Source: Pseudomonas oryzihabitans (GTDB lineage Bacteria; Pseudomonadota; Gammaproteobacteria; Pseudomonadales; Pseudomonadaceae). From it: DNA of 64,000 nucleotides. Numbering within the stretch: position 1 is the first letter of the stretch; every line of letters starts with the position of its first letter. The DNA lies in assembly GCF_006384975.1 (NCBI RefSeq), contig NZ_CP021645.1, positions 4,926,001 to 4,990,000 of the forward strand, read 5' to 3'. Positions 62,395-64,000 of this stretch are shown piece by piece. Below the pieces are notes generated by a model, which did no database searches, had not been told where the DNA came from, and saw only the letters and a list, made by a program, of their open reading frames with translations. The position numbers and the translations under genes are program-made.

Positions 62395-64000
62395 TCAGCC
62401 GGTCAATACTCCCAGCGTGCCCCGGGTGAAGGGCGCCGTCGGGACGCCATTGAGCACCGCGCCCTGCAGGACCAGTCCACTATGGGCGAACTGGCGCTGG
62501 GTGGCCTCGATTTCCTTGGCGGTATTGCAGCCGTGGCGCGATACCAGCAGGCAGGTTCCGGCCTGGGCGGCGAGCAGCACCGCATCGGTCACCGCCAGTA
62601 CCGGTGGGGTATCGAGGATGATCAATTCGTAGTCATGCTGCAGCTGGCGCAGCAGCTCGGTGCAGCGTGGACTCATCAACAGCTCGGCCGGATTGGGCGG
62701 CCGGGTACCGCCCACTAGGCAGTCGAGGCCGGGCACGGCGGTAGCCTGGATAGCCTGGTCCGGCGTCGCCAGGCCCGCCAGCACATCGGCCAGTCCTGGC
62801 CGCCGGGCCACCTGCAGGCGCCGATGCAACCGGCCGCGGCGCAGGTCGGCGTCCACCAGCAGCACCCGCGTTCCGCCTTCCGCCATGACCCGGGCCAACT
62901 GCACCGCCACCGACGACTTGCCCGCGGCCGGACTGGCGCTGGTGATCAGCAGCAGGTCGTTGCGCGCCGCGGTACGGGTGAAGGCCAGGCTGGTCCTGAG
63001 GATCCGCAGGGCCTCCTGGTAGGCGGGATCGGCGGGCGCCTGCAGCGGGCCGCTGATCGCACGGCGCGGGGCGAGCGGCAGTTGCGCCAGCAGCGGCAGG
63101 CCCAGCCGTTCGAAGGCGTCGCCATCCTCGATGCCATGCTCCAGGCTGGCGCGCAGATAAACCCAGGCGCCACCGGCCAGGCAGCCGAAGAGCAGGGCGC
63201 TGAGTACCAGCAGGGGTTTCTTGGGATAGACCGGGGCGATCTGGGCGTAGGCCGTATCGATGATGCGCACGTCGCTCACCGTGCCCGCGCGGACCACCGC
63301 GAGTTCCTGGATGCGCTTGCTGATCAACGCATAGACCTTATCCGCCGCTTCCACCTCGCGCTGCAGGCGCAGCACCTCTTGCTGGGTCTCGGGCAGCGCA
63401 CCGAGGCGCCGTTGCAGGGCCTGCCGCTCCTGGGTCAGCACCTGACGGCGCGCCAGCAGGGCCTGGTAGAGCGGGTGGGTAGTGGTGAAGCGCAGCGCCA
63501 GGGCCAGGCGTTCCATCTCCAGGGCCGAGAGCTGGCCGTCGAGGTCCACCGCCTGGCGCAGCAGGCTGCGCGCCTCTTCGCCAATGGCCACGGAGCCCTG
63601 GCGCCGCTGATAGGCGTCGAGCGCCTGGCGGCCCGCGGCCAGGCGCTGACTCACCCGGGGCAGTTCCTGGCGCAGGAAGGCCAGTTGCTGGGTGGCTTCG
63701 TCGGCATTGCGGACCACGTCCTGGCGTACGTAGGCCTCGGTGATGCCCTGCAGGATGCGCTGTGCCCGTAGCGGATCCGGGTCCTGCAACTGGATCGACA
63801 GGATGCCCGAGCGCTTGCCGCGCTCACTGACGTTGAGCTGCTCCTGCAAGGCCTGGATGGCCACCTCGCGGCGTTGCTTGACCAGGATGAACTCGGTACC
63901 CGGATAGGCACGCAGCTGGGCGATGTCCAGGCTCAGGGCGCCCGCACTGGCTGGCTGGCCCAGGCGCCCGTCCAGCAACCGCGTGCCCCGGGCATCGAAC
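62395..64000 (-). CDS. Wzc/GNVR-type polysaccharide chain-length regulator and kinase (N-terminus beyond window)
   Basis: An inner-membrane protein that controls exopolysaccharide polymerisation and export. About 535 C-terminal codons are visible; the frame is open at base 64000. A GNVR/coiled-coil periplasmic region is followed by the membrane helix near YPKKPLLVLSALLFGCLAGGAWVYL and a BY-kinase-type ATPase: Walker A' SASPAAGKSS, Walker A-prime partner VLLVDADLRRGRLH, and Walker B ELIILDTPPVLA. The C-terminus ends FTRGTLGVLTG and has no tyrosine cluster, unlike typical Wzc. The rest of a polysaccharide locus probably lies beyond the window. Confidence 0.88.
   Translation of the reverse strand, partial: FDARGTRLLDGRLGQPASAGALSLDIAQLRAYPGTEFILVKQRREVAIQALQEQLNVSERGKRSGILSIQLQDPDPLRAQRILQGITEAYVRQDVVRNADEATQQLAFLRQELPRVSQRLAAGRQALDAYQRRQGSVAIGEEARSLLRQAVDLDGQLSALEMERLALALRFTTTHPLYQALLARRQVLTQERQALQRRLGALPETQQEVLRLQREVEAADKVYALISKRIQELAVVRAGTVSDVRIIDTAYAQIAPVYPKKPLLVLSALLFGCLAGGAWVYLRASLEHGIEDGDAFERLGLPLLAQLPLAPRRAISGPLQAPADPAYQEALRILRTSLAFTRTAARNDLLLITSASPAAGKSSVAVQLARVMAEGGTRVLLVDADLRRGRLHRRLQVARRPGLADVLAGLATPDQAIQATAVPGLDCLVGGTRPPNPAELLMSPRCTELLRQLQHDYELIILDTPPVLAVTDAVLLAAQAGTCLLVSRHGCNTAKEIEATQRQFAHSGLVLQGAVLNGVPTAPFTRGTLGVLTG

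Overview
The window is a high-GC, gene-dense bacterial chromosome segment from a Pseudomonas. The strongest evidence is the block leuS - small Zn-ribbon protein - ydcF - lnt - corC - ybeY - ybeZ - miaB - DUF1820 - Sel1 protein - hemL - thiE - thiD (1-12245), which keeps the gene order known from P. aeruginosa. Other Pseudomonas hallmarks are the 387-residue SpeC, the piuA/piuC/piuB iron-uptake set, a siaABCD-type signalling operon and Pseudomonas-style intergenic REP repeats. Placement near the P. oryzihabitans/psychrotolerans group is only a guess.

Layout: 1-12.3 kb, conserved housekeeping (tRNA charging and modification, lipoprotein acylation, rRNA maturation, haem and thiamine synthesis). 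12.4-20.1 kb, a heterodimeric ABC exporter, AMP nucleosidase, a DMT exporter and ornithine decarboxylase, the last behind a promoter-plus-terminator leader that looks like a small RNA or attenuator. 20.1-25.7 kb, Fur-type catecholate-siderophore uptake (receptor, 2OG oxygenase, self-contained PepSY/flavodoxin reductase). 25.7-33.0 kb, small membrane proteins, two tandem KGG-repeat stress proteins, an MBL-fold hydrolase, GtrA/GtrB, ZapE and an aminotransferase.

33.0-36.7 kb holds the most interesting unit: a sensor kinase, an NtrC-class sigma54 activator, two dyad sites placed like enhancer sites, an AT-rich spacer, a near-consensus -24/-12 promoter and a secreted two-repeat proline-rich protein of unknown function. 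It reads as a complete, self-contained sigma54 signalling circuit with one adjacent output.

36.7-44.2 kb carries sugar-acid catabolism (galactarate/talarate dehydratase, MFS importer, LacI regulator), a LysE exporter, an AraC regulator and BetT. A separate glucarate dehydratase lies at 51.3-52.6 kb. 44.2-48.9 kb contains a chemoreceptor 3' remnant, a nitrilase-fold hydrolase, an IS481-family insertion (1282 bp, 5-bp target duplication, transposase broken by a nonsense codon) that landed inside an intergenic repeat, and a periplasmic beta-glucosidase. 49-57.3 kb has an MFS/LysR pair, gudD, a FAN1 nuclease coupled to an XPD-like helicase with its own nuclease domain, a composite repeat cluster and a glyoxalase-fold protein. 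57.5-64.0 kb ends with opgD, a siaABCD variant with cytosolic CBS-type input, and a Wzc-like tyrosine kinase cut by the window edge.

No rRNA, tRNA, CRISPR array or prophage was recognised.
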